A stretch of DNA of 7,404 nt from an uncultured Ilumatobacter sp. (lineage in GTDB: Bacteria; Actinomycetota; Acidimicrobiia; Acidimicrobiales; Ilumatobacteraceae): NCBI GenBank assembly GCA_937891565.1, contig CALAHA010000286.1, positions 1 through 7,404 on the forward strand, read 5' to 3'. Under the pieces are notes generated by a model. The model was not told the origin of the DNA. It saw only the letters and a program-made list of their open reading frames with translations, and ran no database searches. Shown here one piece after another: positions 5,745-7,404 of the stretch (position 1 is its first letter; the number at the start of each line of letters is the position of its first letter). The position numbers and the translations under genes were made by a program.

Positions 5745-6523
5745 GTACAGCGATACGCCGATTCGGACGAGCGGCCTGGCCGCCACTTGCTTTTGGTGTT
5801 GGCTTTCTCGCGATCTGGGAGCTCCTCGTTCGAGTCTTCGACATCCAACCGTTCGTGCTGCCTGCCCCGACCGCGATCTGGTCGGCCTTTACCGTGCGGT
5901 TCAGCGAGGTGTTCGACCAGACGCTGGTGACCGGTACGAACGCCTTGGTGGGGTTGCTGATCGGGACCTTCATGGGTGTCGTGATGAGCCTGATCACCGT
6001 TCGCTTCCGGCTGCTTGAGGAACTCGTCACGCCGTTAGCGGTTGCGCTCAACGCGGTCCCGATCGTGGTGATCGTGCCGGTGTTGAACAACATGTTGTTC
6101 GGCACGACGAGCCAAGTGCCGCGCCGCCTGATGGTGGCACTCATCGTCTTCTTCGTGGTCTTCGTGAATGTCAGCAAAGGCCTCCGCCAGGTGTCAGCAA
6201 CACATCTTGAGCTGATGCGCTCGTACGCAGCTTCATCGTCGGCAATTTTGCTCAAAGTTCGTGTGCCGAACGCTCTCGGCTATCTTTTCACATCCTTGCG
6301 AATTTCTGCCCCTTTGGCCGTCATCACGGCCTTCGTTGCCGAATACTTCGGCGGTGTCCAGAATGGACTTGCGACCGGCGTGCGGAGCAGCCTCAATGGC
6401 AGTAAAGATGTGACTTGGGCTTATGTGATCGGAGCGTCTGCGTTGGGTCTGACGTTTTACATGATCTCGGTCGGCCTGGAGCGCCTCCAACGGGGCAAGC
6501 AACCAGCGGATCAATTCACCTGA
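5741..6523 (+). CDS. ABC transporter permease 2 (BPD_transp_1 family)
   Basis: The gene encodes 260 residues. TM1 is at about 12-30, followed by a short family-typical stretch FVLPAPTAIWSAF at 38-50 (the usual 'LPsP..v' region). Further membrane segments are near 65-86, 98-120, 130-148, 185-205 and 227-247. The EAA loop lies at about 156-180 (LELMRSYAASSSAILLKVRVP). It is clearly not a copy of permease 1: the TM1-TM2 region is shorter and the sequences differ through most of their length, so the channel is likely a heterodimer. It starts with GTG within a GTGA overlap with the ATPase. The nearest purine-rich element is GGGGGA at 5725-5730, ten bases upstream, so translational coupling probably matters. 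Forty-one bases separate its stop from the binding-protein gene. Confidence 0.92.
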   Translation: MSTAIRRFGRAAWPPLAFGVGFLAIWELLVRVFDIQPFVLPAPTAIWSAFTVRFSEVFDQTLVTGTNALVGLLIGTFMGVVMSLITVRFRLLEELVTPLAVALNAVPIVVIVPVLNNMLFGTTSQVPRRLMVALIVFFVVFVNVSKGLRQVSATHLELMRSYAASSSAILLKVRVPNALGYLFTSLRISAPLAVITAFVAEYFGGVQNGLATGVRSSLNGSKDVTWAYVIGASALGLTFYMISVGLERLQRGKQPADQFT

Positions 6524-6537
6524 ATAACCGCCAATAA

Positions 6538-6553
6538 CTGAGGGAAGCCTCGG
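6538..6553 (+). promoter_or_regulatory. Small intercistronic hairpin just ahead of the binding-protein RBS
   Basis: CTGAGG (6538-6543) and CCTCGG (6548-6553) can form six pairs, one of them G-U, closed by the four-base loop GAAG. The 3' arm runs into the purine-rich ribosome-binding site GGGGGAGAG (6552-6560) that precedes the ATG at 6565. Such hairpins between permease and binding-protein genes can protect the downstream message or tune translation. No T-run follows, so it is not a terminator. The role is inferred. Confidence 0.4.
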
Positions 6554-6564
6554 GGGAGAGAACC

Positions 6565-7404
6565 ATGACTACAAGGAAGCAATCATTGAAGACAATTGCC
6601 GTCGCGGCAACAGTCCTGGGGCTTGTTGCCGCAGCCTGCGGCAGCGACGAGGCGGCGGATTCGCCCGCCGCAGGCGACACGGGCGACGCTGCTGCCTGTG
6701 AGACGGTCGACTCGGTCAGCTTGCAGCTGCAGTGGTTCACCCAGGCACAGTTTGCTGGCTACTACGCAGCAGCCGACAAGGGCTTTTACGCAGCCCAATG
6801 CCTCGACGTTGAAATCAAGGAAGGGGCCGTCGAGATCGTGCCGCAGGCTGAACTTGCGACCGGCAACGTCGACTTCGCGATTGCGTGGGTTCCCAAGGCA
6901 CTCCAGACCCGTGAGGCAGGCGCTGACATCGTCAACATCTCGCAGGTGTTTGCCCGGTCCGGCACGCTGCAGGTCAGCTTCGCTGACTCGGGTATCGCCT
7001 CGCCGGCGGACTTTGCTGGGAAGACGATCGGCAACTGGGGCTACGGTAACGAGTACGAATTGTTCGCTGCGATCGGCGCCGAAGGCCTCGACCCGGCAAG
7101 CGATGTCACCCTTGTTGGTCAGCAGTTCGACATGGTCGCGCTGCTCGAAGGCGAGATCGATGCCGCCGAGGCAATGACCTACAACGAGTACGCCCAGGTC
7201 CTCGAAGCGATCAACCCCGACACCGGCGAGCTGTACACCGCCGCCGACTTCAACGTCATCAGCTACGAAGAAGTTGGCGTTGGCATGCTCCAGGACGCCG
7301 TTTGGGCTGACGCTGGTCGCCTCGCCGACGATGCCGAGTACAAGGACCAGGCAACCCGATTCGTTGCAGCGTCCCTGCAGGGATGGGCCTACTGCCGTGA
7401 CAAC
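6565..7404 (+). CDS. ABC substrate-binding lipoprotein, NMT1/THI5-like domain, C-terminus cut by the window edge
   Basis: The first 280 residues are present, open to the window end. A basic N-terminus and hydrophobic segment (11-24) lead to a relaxed lipobox VAAAC with C25 as the lipidation site, then a low-complexity Ala/Asp/Gly linker to about 44. The domain opens with LQLQWFTQAQFAGYYAAADKG (53-73), the hallmark of THI5/ThiY/RibY-like proteins, and has GNWGYGNEYE at 156-165 and AMTYNEY at 203-209. Known relatives deliver thiamin-precursor pyrimidines or riboflavin, but the family is broader, so the ligand is not assigned. The mature part carries cysteines at 45, 79 and 277, of which 45 and 79 could pair outside the membrane. 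The start has GGAG at 6555-6558, six bases upstream. It is last in the order permease, ATPase, permease, binding protein. Confidence 0.9.
   Translation, partial: MTTRKQSLKTIAVAATVLGLVAAACGSDEAADSPAAGDTGDAAACETVDSVSLQLQWFTQAQFAGYYAAADKGFYAAQCLDVEIKEGAVEIVPQAELATGNVDFAIAWVPKALQTREAGADIVNISQVFARSGTLQVSFADSGIASPADFAGKTIGNWGYGNEYELFAAIGAEGLDPASDVTLVGQQFDMVALLEGEIDAAEAMTYNEYAQVLEAINPDTGELYTAADFNVISYEEVGVGMLQDAVWADAGRLADDAEYKDQATRFVAASLQGWAYCRDN

Noticed and set aside
5674..6255. Minus-strand frame of 193 codons opposite permease 2
   Set aside because: Its composition is the reverse-strand image of the permease, and it has no motif or ribosome-binding site support.
6596..7177. Plus-strand frame of 193 codons inside the binding-protein gene
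   Set aside because: It is out of frame with a clear lipoprotein and is Arg/Ser-rich, which is typical of a shifted high-GC frame.

Overview
The window is gene-dense, with a GC content I estimate at a little over 60%. It has several GTG starts, GTGA stop/start overlaps and at least one promoter that looks leaderless. With a PaaX-family regulator and a lipoprotein-anchored binding protein, this suggests a high-GC actinobacterium, possibly from the Acidimicrobiia (Ilumatobacter-like). That placement rests on style and remembered protein similarity, not on a phylogenetic marker. Both ends cut through genes.

Layout. (1) Positions 1-449, minus strand: the N-terminal half of a metal-dependent amidohydrolase. 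(2) 510-1283, minus: a PaaX-family regulator. (3) 1284-1310: a very short divergent promoter region with a 5-3-5 inverted repeat. (4) 1311-2324, plus: a membrane fatty-acid-desaturase-type di-iron enzyme. (5) 2325-3239 and 3236-3820, minus: a beta-hydroxyacid dehydrogenase-family oxidoreductase and, upstream of it, a PF06684 (DUF1185, 'amino acid synthesis') protein, joined by a 4-base GTGA overlap. (6) 3821-4068: a divergent intergenic control region. (7) 4069 to the right end, plus: an ABC importer operon in the order permease, ATPase, permease, NMT1/THI5-like substrate-binding lipoprotein (cut by the window end).

How the parts may work together. The four transporter genes form one importer: two different membrane subunits, one ATPase and one surface lipoprotein. 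The binding protein resembles the THI5-like family whose characterised members bind pyrimidine thiamin precursors or riboflavin. No THI-box or FMN riboswitch core is visible upstream, so the ligand may be something else. The divergent pair (PF06684 protein plus dehydrogenase) shares the intergenic region with the importer and may process the imported compound; this is the least explained part of the window. Separately, PaaX probably controls itself and the divergent desaturase, through an inverted repeat lying between or over their two start sites. The amidohydrolase follows paaX on the same strand and may be co-transcribed. No RNA genes, insertion sequences, CRISPR arrays or integration sites were seen, and no gene-free stretch exceeds 300 bases.
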